Below are positions 25,259 through 35,708 of a DNA stretch of 64,000 bases, piece by piece (position 1 is the stretch's first letter; each line of letters starts with the position of its first letter). The notes under the pieces were generated by a model that saw only the letters and a list, made by a program, of their open reading frames with translations, was not told the DNA's origin and ran no database searches. The stretch is taken from the NCBI RefSeq assembly GCF_028453695.1, contig NC_135777.1, positions 682,001 through 746,000 of the forward strand, written 5' to 3'. The DNA is from Augochlora pura. Taxonomy: Eukaryota > Arthropoda > Insecta > Hymenoptera > Halictidae. The translations under genes and the position numbers were made by a program.

Positions 25259-27073
25259 GAGCGGCGGATGTCTTGGTTAGGTGGAAAGTTAAGGCTGGGT
25301 CTTTACTTAACCGTAATCGGAAGATATTGCCGGGAGCACTGTACCACGGGGCACTTTACCGTCCGCCTTAAGAAAGCACTAGCTTCGCGAGGCCTGGTAA
25401 CACCGGTCGAGACCGTTATTAAAAGAGCCCCCTTTATCTCGGCCCTTCTCTCTCCAACTTCTCGGCGCGCCGCGTCGTCATCTTTTTCTTTTACTCCGGT
25501 CGGCTCCTTTTCTTTCTTCCTCCGCTCGTACCACCCGGCTCGTTCTGCCTCGCTCTTATTCTCTTTGAAACCCTCGCCGGCTAAGAGTGTTTCTATGTCA
25601 ACCTTTGTACTTTTCAGCGAGGGATCCGCAACGCCCATGCGTCTACAATATGCGTTTCCATAACCCCGCGCGACGGGTCCGCGATAGATGCCTGTTACGG
25701 CGGATGCCGCCACGGCCGTAATGGCGCTTCTTAATTTCCCGATAAAATTCGAACCGCGGATTGAAACAGACGAGAGGGTCTCGGCCCGTATAGAACGTCG
25801 CCTGGAAACGAGAACGATGATACGGTCGGTCACCGAAATCTTCCGACACATTTTCAAAGTTGCACCCAAACGACTCGAGTTCTTTAGAAATGTTCTCTAT
25901 TTTTTGAAATTATTTTATTGGAGGCTAGAACGAGCATTTAAACACTGTTTATAGGCCTCGGTATAAATTTAAAATGATTAGTCTGATATAGTAAACTAAT
26001 AACGAGCAGAATTGGGCAAAATTTTAGTCAAATGGATGAAAGGTAAATCGAATAAAAATTTGTCTAAACAACGATTAATTCGAATAAGAATTCATTTGAA
26101 GAACATGGAAAGTGGCTACTATAAAAAATTCACAACTATAATTATTAATGTATCTATGTAACTTTTGTTGATTATTGTACACGATCGAGAGAATAAGTCA
26201 TTTTCATTCCCTCCTACGCGAGTCTCGTTAATAAACGTAGAAACGGCTTTTTCGAGGAGACTTTTCATACGACCATAAACAACGGCTGTATTTTCACTTT
26301 TATTCCCTTCGACGACGACACACAACTCTGTACACCGGTGCCCTCCGCGCTCGTCACAAAGGGACCTCGAACACGGGATCTTGGCATTAGAAACGGGAAT
26401 TCGCGTAATTACTTCAGATTCTTTACTCTGTATGAAGCGAAAGAGAGCGCTTTGAAGGAAAAGTCATAATTCCCCCGTAGAAAAAGGGGCGGTGAAAGAA
26501 TTTTTTCGTTCTTCTGTGCGGGGTGGGGGGAAAGCATTTAATATTGTAATGTAACGCGTTCTACAACAAAGGAGAGGATATTGCTTACGGAGGATCTACC
26601 TTCGTTCTCTTTATTGCTTCGAGCTTCTCGCGTTTAGATGCGACAATTAGATGCTATTTGCTCGAACAACAAAATCGTGCATTCATTTCGCATGAATAAA
26701 AGTGGGGGGAGAGAAACTTATGAGACACGCAACTAATTAATCGACCGAACCGGTTCGGCCCTACGCGAAACGGCCGCAAAAACAACGTAAATATGTAATC
26801 TCCGGGGGATTTACATGTTGCGAAGAGATTCGGCGAGTTTTTGTCGTTTGCCTGTGTGCACAATAAGCTGTGTCAGGAAGAATTTACCTCTTGGCCGCAC
26901 CTTGGTACCTGTGTGCCCGGCGCGCGGGCGCGCGCTCGCGCGACAGAGAGAAGTTGACACTTCCGGATCGGTCCGATGGCCATAAATTCTCGGAGCGACG
27001 ACACTTTTCATCAGACTCTGATTACTTATTCACGGGCCGACGAGCGTACGATGGAAACGTGTGCACACAGCGG

Positions 27074-27124
27074 CCCCCCTGCCCCCCCGCCCCCCTCTCT
27101 CTCTCTCTCTCTCTCTCTCGCTCG
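27074..27124 (+). repeat. C-rich tract plus (CT)n array
   Basis: CCCCCCTGCCCCCCCGCCCC (27074-27093) runs straight into about 15 CT units: a 50-nt pure pyrimidine-rich strand apart from two G. Confidence 0.9.
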
Positions 27125-27164
27125 CTCCCACCTTCTGTCACCGTGATTGATAATAATGCAAGCT

Positions 27165-27172
27165 TGACGTCA
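27165..27172. promoter_or_regulatory. Perfect CRE palindrome TGACGTCA
   Basis: Second TGACGTCA copy in the window, 40 nt after a long CT array and just before a (CG)n run. Possible CREB/ATF site; weak evidence. Confidence 0.25.
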
Positions 27173-27352
27173 ACGCGCGCGCGCTGATATTACAGAAACA
27201 TAATTTACGAGGTCGAAATAAAATTCAGCATCTTTGCCGCGGGAATTACGGGAATGAATGCAGACGAGGGGGGGACAGTTGAACGCTTTGATGCACGACG
27301 ATCGCCTATCGCGCGCGCACGAACAGCTGAGTAATATAGTATTTAATGGTGC

Positions 27353-27393
27353 TTAACCCCTTGAGTGGAAACGACGAGTCTCGCCCGCAAACA
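27353..27393 (+). mobile_element. Possible piggyBac-like end (TTAACCCCTTGAG)
   Basis: TTAA (27353-27356) is followed by CCCCTTGAGTGG, then ACGACGAGTCTCGCCCG, in which CGAG and CTCG pair around a single T. CCCTTGAG is shared with the family C end at 50134. No matching right end was located in the next 300 bp. Confidence 0.35.
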
Positions 27394-28327
27394 GTTTTTG
27401 CGACAAACTCGAATGTCACGAGGTGACGCTCGTATTTAAATAGTTATAAAACGTTCTTCTAACTGTTAACGTACATTTATATTTTTTATCGAAAATAAGC
27501 GATATTAAAGAGGAGTTTAAGTAGCTTGTAAATTTTGTTTTCAGTAAATCTCGAAGAATTTTTTTTCTGAGTTTCATTGTAACTGAAACGAAGCTATTTC
27601 TCAATTTTTATTTAATATTAATATTACTTTATCGATATTTTCTACTATATATTACATAAATATATTTTAAGAAGCAGAGACAATTTTCTTTTATTTTATA
27701 ATATTTCCTGAATTGCAAGGACCAGTTGTAACTTTGCCAGCAAAGTTATTTTAGAATTTCAACGTTATTACTTTGGAATTACGTCAAACACTCTGTACTA
27801 ATTAAAGATTAGCTACGATCGAACAAATTCCCCAAATTGCTATTCCACCACATTTCTACCAAATCGCTTCCGCATTCGTTTCTGCCGTGGCTCTGTTTCG
27901 TGGCTTACAATAGGGACAAACATACAGGGCACAAGGAACATAACGACCTTATTCCGCAAACGTTAGCACTGGATACATATCACCGAGAGACAGCAACATT
28001 CTCTTGTCAGTCGTTATTTTTTGTCATTGCCAGTCGCCTTCCGCCCCCGAGCCACCCCGAGCCACCCCTCGCCACCCCTCGCAGCATAGTAGGACACGAG
28101 GCGCGCGCGTCCCTCTTTCTAAAATAGCAGACTACGCAACTATCATATTTCCCTTTTATTTTTTTGTCGCGCTGTCACGTGCCGCCATATATTTTGACGT
28201 CCCTATTCTCCGACGTCCTTCCGGAGCATTCCGGTCCAAGTGTGTATCAAAACACCTATCTATCAGACGAGTTGCACAATACCCGCATGGAACGCAGGTG
28301 TTGATACTTGGGTTATCTTCCGCCAAA

Positions 28328-28440
28328 TATTAGGTTGGTGCATACGAAATATCGGATTTTTAAGCGAGCATATTAAAACCGCGCATCTTTTATCAAAAGC
28401 TATTGATTTCGTCAAAATGTGCCCCGTTTGCTTAATATAT
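28328..28440 (+). mobile_element. Solo mariner-like terminus
   Basis: TA (28328-28329) precedes TTAGGTTGGTGCATACGAAA, which closely resembles the TTAGGTTGGTGCA terminal repeats of irritans-type mariner elements. The next about 80 bp may also be mariner-derived, but no transposase frame is readable and no inverted CCAACCTAA partner is found within the next 1.3 kb. This is a truncated relic or an old solo end. Confidence 0.6.
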
Positions 28441-28777
28441 ATTATTATATTTATAATATTTGCTTATTATATATTTTATTTTAATATTATTACAATAATA
28501 AAAATATACGTATCAATGAGTTTTTCAATTTCTGCTATTGAAATTATTAAGAAATAAATAAATGTATTTCACAATCTAGCAAAGAAATAACGATGAATTT
28601 TTCGTTATATCAAATTGTAATACAATTGCACAGAAGATCACAAAGTACACACCTAGAACAAGTGAATTAATTTTAATATTGCAATCGGGCAATGAAAATT
28701 TTATTCGATTGCTTTAAAAAGCAATTTATAAACTGGAAGAAGGTCTGTTTTCGAAGGAAATAGCTGTCGTTCGCAGG

Positions 28778-28809
28778 CCTCTCTCCCTCCCTCTCTCTCT
28801 CTCTCTCTC
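28778..28809 (+). repeat. (CT)n/(CCCT)n array
   Basis: CT repeat with CCCTCCCT interruption, 32 nt. Confidence 0.9.
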
Positions 28810-29776
28810 GTCTTCCTTATTTCACGCTCGGGGAATCGACATATTGTTTAACAAGTGAAACGGTGGAGCGAAGAGCAATTAACACGTGCCCCGTTTCCGA
28901 TGCAGCGTTGAACCTCCCGCACAATGCTATCATGAGCCACCACTGCGAGATATTCTCGGGCGAGTTAGTTCTCGAAATCGGTTCCTTTAATTAGGTCAAA
29001 CTGCTTGGCATCTGGTTCGTTCTGCTGGAATTTCCCATTTCCGGCTTCGGAAAGAATATTAATCTATTATCCTTGCGACGCGAAAAATCGATCCATCGAT
29101 CGGTGACAAGTGAAATTCGCGCGAATTTCACGAGTGCAAATGCAAAGAAACAAATCAATGTTATCAGTTCGTCAATGTTTCAATTTACTTGTTGCACGAA
29201 CGTTCCTGTTAAATCTGGGATTTATCCAAACGATAATAATATAAAATAATATAAAATTCTATAGCAGAAATCATTCGAGACTGTTTGCCAATTAATACGA
29301 ATTTATCTTGTGCCAACAGTAATTTAATAATTGACAACTCGACGCACCAATGCTTGTTTAAATCATCCAAAGAAAAAAAAGAGAACCTTGATGTTACGTT
29401 TAACAAAGATTTGTACAAGATGTGCTTCCTTATTGTTTGAATCAATAATAAAATGAAATGTTATAACTGTTTACCCTCCAATCAGAAAGAATCCTCTGCT
29501 AACAATAATTTAACGATCGACGGTTTAATAAATTGCATGTTTGTTCTTATCAGTATTAGTTATACTATTTTCATAATTCCGTGTGTGCTGTCTTATTAAC
29601 GGAATGGTACGATTGTTTTCGTTACGTGCTCGGGAGACCGGCTTGTGTTGGCTATTCTATTAACTCTTCATTTCGTGAAGAGGCTCCGAGCCTAGGATCG
29701 AAGAAGCAGAAAGATGGACCTGAGGGTAGTTAGGGAGTTGTTTGTTTCCGTCTATACGGCTTCGGTTGCGCCATTG

Positions 29777-29828
29777 AATCAAGGTTGAGCACCAGCCGCG
29801 GACTGTTGTGTAAACTCCAACCTTGATT
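29777..29828. repeat. Hairpin with 11-bp perfect arms
   Basis: AATCAAGGTTG (29777-29787) and CAACCTTGATT (29818-29828) are exact reverse complements around a 30-nt GC-richer loop; TT/AA pairs also flank the stem after one mismatch. The stem is too short for a standard microRNA precursor and the arms match no miRNA I recognise. It could be structured RNA or a small inverted repeat. Confidence 0.55.
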
Positions 29829-30613
29829 GAAAAGCTCCACACTCAAATATTGGATGATAAATCGCGGGAGTCCAGCCTCCTCGCATCCGAGTGACTTGAA
29901 TTTCTGAATTTCTCCAAGACGGCGCACACTCGCTCTGGCGTTCCCTTCGACTTCAGATAAAACGAAACAGTCTGGACGAAACACTTTGGAAGACGATATT
30001 GTCTCGATGACCCTCGGTAATGTTACCGTCGGTATTCTTGCATAATTATTTCCTTCGTAATTCTGTTTAAAATTCAAATCGCCAAGCATTTCGAACGTTT
30101 TCATTGAATCGATGCGATTAATGGACTGCGGATGTTTATGTAAATTGAAAATTACCTGCAGCGATTCGCATGAATTTACATGCGGTATAATCGACATACA
30201 GTAGCTACATAAATATTTGTTTCTGTTTTTCATCACGTTAATCGATTCGACACAATAAAAATTTAAATATTGTATTTAAATGTTACTATAATCTATAGTT
30301 TGGATATTAAAACAATATTACTGTAATACAAATTATTCAAATGACATTAGAAATTGTCCAGAGCTGTCAATTTTCCAAGTGACCCTATAAAATCGTATGT
30401 TTCAAGGAATTTTCTGTAGAAAACCGTCGAACCATAAAACGGCACGAAAATTCGGCTTTCGAGCATCGTCGACGCACGTAGACGTTTTACGCAATCGTGA
30501 ACTTTTAAGAACGTTTGGTACCAGGACACGGGGTACCGAATACCAAAGCAATCTAGCCGAACTATCCATAACACGCCTCTATCTCCGAGGCAAAAATTCC
30601 GGGTACGAAGCCG

Positions 30614-30630
30614 GCGTGTGTGTGTGTGTG
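30614..30630 (+). repeat. (GT)n array
   Basis: Eight GT units followed by CG-rich alternation (GCGCGCGC at 30642-30649). Confidence 0.85.
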
Positions 30631-30888
30631 CGTTTGAGACGCGCGCGCAGTATATCAGAACATAACGCATGTAAATCGCAGGGCAATGACACTGACATGA
30701 TACGTGCCGCCTACACACGTCTGACGCATTCCTCGATGCACACGACCTCGAAACCATCTCGACACTCGATATTCCTCTTTCTCCTCGTGTCCCCGCTGTG
30801 TCCTATGGGGTCGTCGCTCGGCTCCGTGGCTGTCTCTCGCGTGTCTCCCTTTTCCTTCCTTCTTGGGCCATTTATACATCAAACAGAC

Positions 30889-30935
30889 ACAGAGAGAGAG
30901 AGCGAGAGAGAGAGAGAGAGAGAGAGGGAGGGGGC
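30889..30935 (+). repeat. (GA)n array
   Basis: About 44 nt of GA with one C interruption. Three overlapping frames through here encode REREREsses-type low-complexity tails and are artefacts. Confidence 0.9.
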
Positions 30936-31220
30936 AAAGGCACAGTAGTCTCTCGCCCCGGCTCTCCTATTTTCCAGCAATTCCACGTCGTTCGCAAATT
31001 ATTCTCTCTTCGCGCGCGCTCAAGCCGTTCTCGAAAGTGGCGCAGACCTCTGGCAACGCTCTATCGCCGGCAAAGCTGTCCTGCAGAAAAGGGTGGCTGG
31101 CGGCGTTGAGAATGGCGGCGGCCGGGTACCGGCTCATATTTAGTCATCGTATAAATCCAAAGCCGGGGGGTAGGGTTTAATTTCGCGTCGGTGCTCGCCT
31201 CTCTCCGTTGAAACGCGGGA

Positions 31221-31232
31221 TAGAGAGAGAGT

Positions 31233-31268
<36 letters not shown>
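31221..31268 (+). repeat. (GA)n array
   Basis: About 47 nt of GA with one GTGTC interruption, only 290 bp from the previous GA array; the densest GA cluster in the window. Confidence 0.9.
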
Positions 31269-31271
<3 letters not shown>

Positions 31272-32346
31272 TTCCGATGGCGCCGATACACGGACACACG
31301 GGCGATCCATCTACGACGATCGCGCCCAACTTGATTCGAACCCCCTCGCAAAACTCTGCGCCCAAGCTTGCTCCGTCCACTAAAACCTGTGTATCCTCGG
31401 CTGTAATTTAAATTACATCGCCGATTGGGGAGAGAGAACGCCGGCCAGATCAAAAGTGACAGGCGGGCAGAGCGGCGTTGTAAATAATTCAAAACCATGT
31501 TACTGCCATTATCGCAAATTTTTGATGACGCAAAATTACGATTGGATCGCGCGCGCGCTCGTACCGTAACGACGTAAATGTGCAATTAATGCGCCGGCTG
31601 GGTAACGTGTAATTGCATCGAGCTGTAACCACGTTATCAACGCAGTTACAGAAAAATCGCGAGCATACGTCGGATCGCGTTCTTTTTGATGGCGCGGCGA
31701 TGCATGTGCAATTAACTTCTTTCGACGTGCTTCCTTCTTTTAACGTAACTCTTTTTACGGAATTCTCTGGTTATTTTATGTAATAAGATATTGCGGCGTA
31801 AGAAGGATATGTACAACAAAATCAAAATCAAAATCATTAAGAGATGATCGAAGGCTGCTTTAGAATCCCTCAGGAATACTGAAAAATACCTCGTCGAATG
31901 AAATTAAATCGATAATAAATAAAAAGGAACAAAATTAAATGGATTGTTCTCTTCTATAAAAATTCATCCCTGAAGAAGAATTTTATTAGATATATATATA
32001 TTTTTTAGGTATATTTTTATTAGATATAATTTATTAGATATATATGTAATAAAAATCAATATAAACGAATGATTCATAATTCTGGATTAAGAGCCTACAT
32101 TTATTATGAAAGGTTCTTCGGATGAACTCCCTTAACAGGTAATGAGAAAAAAAGTTTGGTCCGTCCATTCTCTGTTTTTAAGTATGCAGCCTCTTCCGCA
32201 CTTGTTCGTTAAGTACAGCACTCTCATAATTATTTACACGATATTAATGTTCGAACTACCAGGAAGATTGACAAGATTATTGAACTATTTATTTGAACTT
32301 CGCTGCAAAGAATTCCGTAGAAAAAGGAAATTATTATTTATAAAAT

Positions 32347-32427
32347 AATAAAAATACGCTCAGTATAATTGATAAAACGCGTAACAAAATTTATCTTCTA
32401 AATACATTGATACAGCTAAGTGGTTAA
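32347..32427 (-). mobile_element. End fragment of a family B MITE
   Basis: CAGCTAAGTGGTTAA (32413-32427) is the reverse complement of the family B terminus at 13311. Reading inwards on the minus strand, about 80 bp align with the 13311 copy at roughly four fifths identity by eye, including the block GAAGATAAATTTTGTTA and then TTTTATCAATTA. The other end is not found, so this is a fragment. Confidence 0.6.
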
Positions 32428-34107
32428 TAGGATATTTCCGTGCTCATTTCGTATCTTCGCATCTCGTAAATGATTCGGAGCCGTCCCCGGAGCATAGAGC
32501 GCAGCGTGTTCCACTTGAAATGCAACTGTACTGTTCCGTTCTCCTTGCAGCCGCGAATCACGGACCGCCCGGAGAGTTAACCCGAACGCTGGGAGCATTA
32601 TTCGATAGCCGGCGCGAATTCAAACGATACTCTTTACGTGACGAGGGAAACTTGAGATCATACATATGCAGAACCCAACCGAGATTTTCACGAGGCATTA
32701 CAACATCGAGGGGCCTCTCCTCCGCGTATAATCCCGGCGGCCGGGCGCATACCCCAGCCCCGGAGCATCGGCGTCGCGTCGATGCAAAGCACAATGCTAG
32801 AAGCGCCGAAATGTTTGACCAGAATATTTCGTTATATCGCGGATTAATTCGTGCCCCGTTGAGTATCTCCGCTGTCCGCGTTCTTTTTTTTTTTATTTTA
32901 TTAATATCGAGAGCTGGCGCGCGCGGGTGAGCGAAGCGCTCCGCTTTTGTTCGACGTTTATTGGAACGGGCAATAATAATTCACTTGTGCACAAAAAGTG
33001 CACGGTATTACAGGATTTCGAGGAACGCTTTTCCATCGGCAAACACGAGACGATGATTACGTCGGCAAACACTTGCCATCTAAATTGATTTAATATTCGG
33101 AACAATCCGTACGAAATGTTCTCCACCCTCTCCCCCGTATGTATGTACAATTGATATGTAAAAATGCGAGTCGAGAGCGCGCTTCGAAACGATCCCATGT
33201 TTTTCCTGTAATCATTTCGATCAATATTGTTCCACGTTTCTGTTTTAATGAACGATCGATGCCGAGTATCGAAGATCGGCCGCGAAAAGTAGACCGCGGA
33301 TTTTACGCGTTCGCGACGAAAATAGTTGCTGGGAGTGCAAAACGGTAAATATAGAAAGTTTAACAATGGCGGCGGATATTATTTTCAATATATGAAATTT
33401 TTATTTGTTTCCTGCTTGTTGCAGGTGAAACTTTTATTTCGCGTAAAGAAATACGGTATAATAATGGCACGAAATTCTAAAGAAAATACAGATGTAACTA
33501 TAGTTATCGTTTAGGGCGCAGATAGCGTATGAATTTCTTTCTCGGCAAGTTGAACGCCTCATAAAATTGAACAACCGTGGACGGGGTTCGATTTGACTGG
33601 AACCAATTCGCAAAATGATTTTATCTTCTTCGAACGAGACGCGAAAAACGTTCGAATTCTATTGTCTCATTGCCGATGCACCTGTTTCCCTGGTTATTCA
33701 CTTTCCAATTCAATTCCCCCGTACTTATTGCGCTCCTTAGATATAATACGTACAATCAGGCCGTTCATGGAACTTAATTACGTTGCACCGCCCTGTTACG
33801 CCCGCTTCTGCATCCTCTCTGCAACGACGTTACAGCGCGAGGCCGAGGATATTACATTCGAGAATCTTTCGATCTAAATTCTCGCCGTCAATTTATTGTG
33901 AATAATACTGTAAGCAATATTAACAATGTTACTACATTATCGCTCGATGTTCCTGCTGGTTTACAGCTGAAATTGCGTTTTGAACCGTGAGGCAACCTCG
34001 GAAAGGCAGAAACGACGAGGACGTTATTAAATAAACAATCTTCCATACGGAACAGGTATTTTTAAAGGAGTCTGCGAATACACCTGTGAGATTCCGTGGA
34101 AACACCT

Positions 34108-34350
34108 TTAACCCTTTGCAGGAGCTATTTCAACTCGAGATCCAAAATATTTTTCCAAACTTACAGCGTTTTGGCTCAAATTTCGGATTAAGCGTAAAAG
34201 GCAAAGATTTGGCTTCCATTTTAAGTAACCTGGCGCGTTTTACAAATTATAGAATTGATATTTGCGACTCTTGCAATAGTTGACAGGCTCTTAACAATTT
34301 TTTGTGTGTAAGTAACCTTGATCAAAATGAGTTTGAAACTCCAAAGACTC
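34108..34350 (-). mobile_element. Degraded family A MITE, inverted copy
   Basis: TTAA (34108-34111) plus CCCTTTGCAGG begins a segment that matches the reverse complement of the right half of the 51135 element. Shared blocks include ATCCAAAATATTTTTCC and, further in, TGCAATAGTTGACAG and AACAATTTTTTG. Similarity fades at about 34330-34350, where CTCCAAAGACTCC is a decayed version of the subterminal sequence. The distal inverted repeat is no longer recognisable. Orientation is opposite to the 51135 copy. Confidence 0.65.
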
Positions 34351-35313
34351 CATTTTCCCTGAAAATTTCGGCTGACGCGAAGCTCTGAGTTCGCGCGCGC
34401 AAAAAAAGGTGAATTTCGTCGAAAGCGTGACAGATTGCGCGAACGAATAAATAAATTCTTCATCGCTGGGCGATTACAAGAAAGTTATCCGGGAAAGTTT
34501 TTCTCGGGCCCGCATACAGCGAAAGGGACGATTATGAAAATATGAGGGAGAACTAACTGCACGGATGCGCGGGCGCGGAACCCGCGAGAAAGTTTAGGTC
34601 GCCGTACTTCTTCCTCGTTTCCTGCTTCTTCTGTATCTATACGCTCCACTCAATTCGAGCGTAACGTCGCGTAAGCGCTTTTACGATCGTGTTCGTGCAA
34701 CGATAGCAACCGCGCCGCTCTACTCCGCTCCGCGCCGCGCTGCGCGCCGCGACGAGTTCTCGAGTTCGTGGACGATTCCCTCGTTCGATTCCATCGGCGA
34801 ATTTATCGACGGAAAACAACGTTTCGGTGCCAGTCCCCTTCGTTGAACCCGCCGCCCTTTTCCCGTCCAGGAAATAGGTATTTCATCGGCGTTCAAATTG
34901 ACTGCAAAGTCGTCAAAGTTACGATCGATTGTGTTCGGGCGGTGGAGGGGGAGGGGGAGGGGCGGGGGGGCCTCCACTGTTTTACGCCGCACCGCAACCG
35001 GCGACCAGGACCTGCTGTTTTCTTCCTGTCCTCGTCGCTGGCAAACACCCACGGCGACGCTAATTTGTTATGATGGTCCGGATACCGTCGCCCCTTAAAT
35101 CACCTGACCCGTGCTTGATTTCGCCCTATGCCGCCAAACGCATTTCTGCTATGTGCGCTCGATGAAAGTTACCTTTTCAGTTCGGAAGAAAGTTTCATCT
35201 TTTTCATCCGAACGTAGCACCTCTAATCGGAGACAATCCTTACATATTCCGAACCGTAGAACTTGTTCAATTTTGCATGTCTTTGTATAACTCCGATGGC
35301 AAATTATGCAACA

Positions 35314-35390
35314 TTAACTAATTGCACTATAATAACGAGTCAGAATCGTGATTTCATGGAAGATCTATTAAATATGAATATTATTAATTT
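35314..35390 (+). mobile_element. TTAA-type MITE fragment, family C
   Basis: TTAA (35314-35317) is followed by CTAATTGCACTATAATAAC, then GAGTCAGAATCGTGATTTC. The part from 35332 matches the copy at 50145. Shared blocks are a GAGTC-containing palindromic segment, ATTTCAT, and AAATATGAATATTATTAATT (35370-35389). Here the last block occurs once; in the 50129 copy it is tandemly expanded. The right terminus is not identified. Confidence 0.5.
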
Positions 35391-35500
35391 ATTCGCCATC
35401 GAAATAAAAATCAATTCTTTTGTTATCAGAGTTTAGAAACTAAAGTACAAGGAAACAAAAATTGTCTGGTCCTATTATTAAAAATATTGAGGACAAAGGG

Positions 35501-35527
35501 ATAGGAATACTTGTGAGACTGACTGTA
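35501..35527 (-). mobile_element. Tc1-like element end (pair with 54868)
   Basis: Read on the minus strand, this is TACAGTCAGTCTCACAAG, then TATTCC, i.e. a TA target followed by CAGT-type termini as in Tc1/mariner elements. It matches 54868-54894 at 23 of 27 positions. The sequence inside differs between the two copies, so they may belong to different non-autonomous derivatives of one family. Confidence 0.45.
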
Positions 35528-35686
35528 TGTTGTATCGTAATACTAAAAAGAGTATCGAGTACAGAGTAAACAAGCCCTCTCGAATGGCGAAATAACATGC
35601 GAAGCGGCTATAGTCTAAACACCCCCGGGGTCAATTTGCAGCGGGTGACTATTTTCGGCTGTAGTATCAAACAAGTTGAAACATAA

Positions 35687-35708
35687 TACAGTAAAACCTC
35701 GATAGCGG
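35687..35708 (+). mobile_element. Possible pogo/Tigger-like terminus
   Basis: TA followed by CAGTAAAACCTCGATAGCGG resembles the CAGTAAAACCTCGATATAACG-type ends of pogo-like elements. The partner end is not seen; GAGGTT at about 35741 is a weak candidate that would make a very short element. Confidence 0.35.

Larger units (their letters stand above)
25260..28320. other. No gene seen; minus frame of 188 codons
   Basis: The minus frame 25303-25869 is mainly lysine/arginine/glutamate-rich in its middle and overlaps a plus frame of 131 codons (25268-25663). 25960-26170 and 27430-27800 are AT-rich. No domain recognised. Confidence 0.5.
28441..32340. other. No gene seen; AT-rich DNA, hairpin and GA cluster
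   Basis: 28440-28740 and 29150-29600 are AT-rich. The minus frame 29730-30236 (168 codons) has varied composition but no recognised domain, and the 11-bp-arm hairpin lies within it. 30397-31585 is GC-rich with two GA arrays. 31780-32060 is AT-rich with TAGATATATAT words. Confidence 0.5.

Noticed and set aside
25303..25869. 188-codon minus-strand open frame
   Set aside because: Low-complexity KEKEPTGVKEKDDD-type middle, overlapped by a 131-codon plus frame, no acceptor or family signature.
29730..30236. 168-codon minus-strand frame
   Set aside because: Varied composition but no recognised domain, and it contains the hairpin. Kept only as a note; needs homology evidence.
30397..30948. 183-codon plus-strand frame
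   Set aside because: Ends in a (GA)n-encoded RERERE tail and passes a (GT)n array; an overlapping minus frame of 136 codons covers the same DNA.
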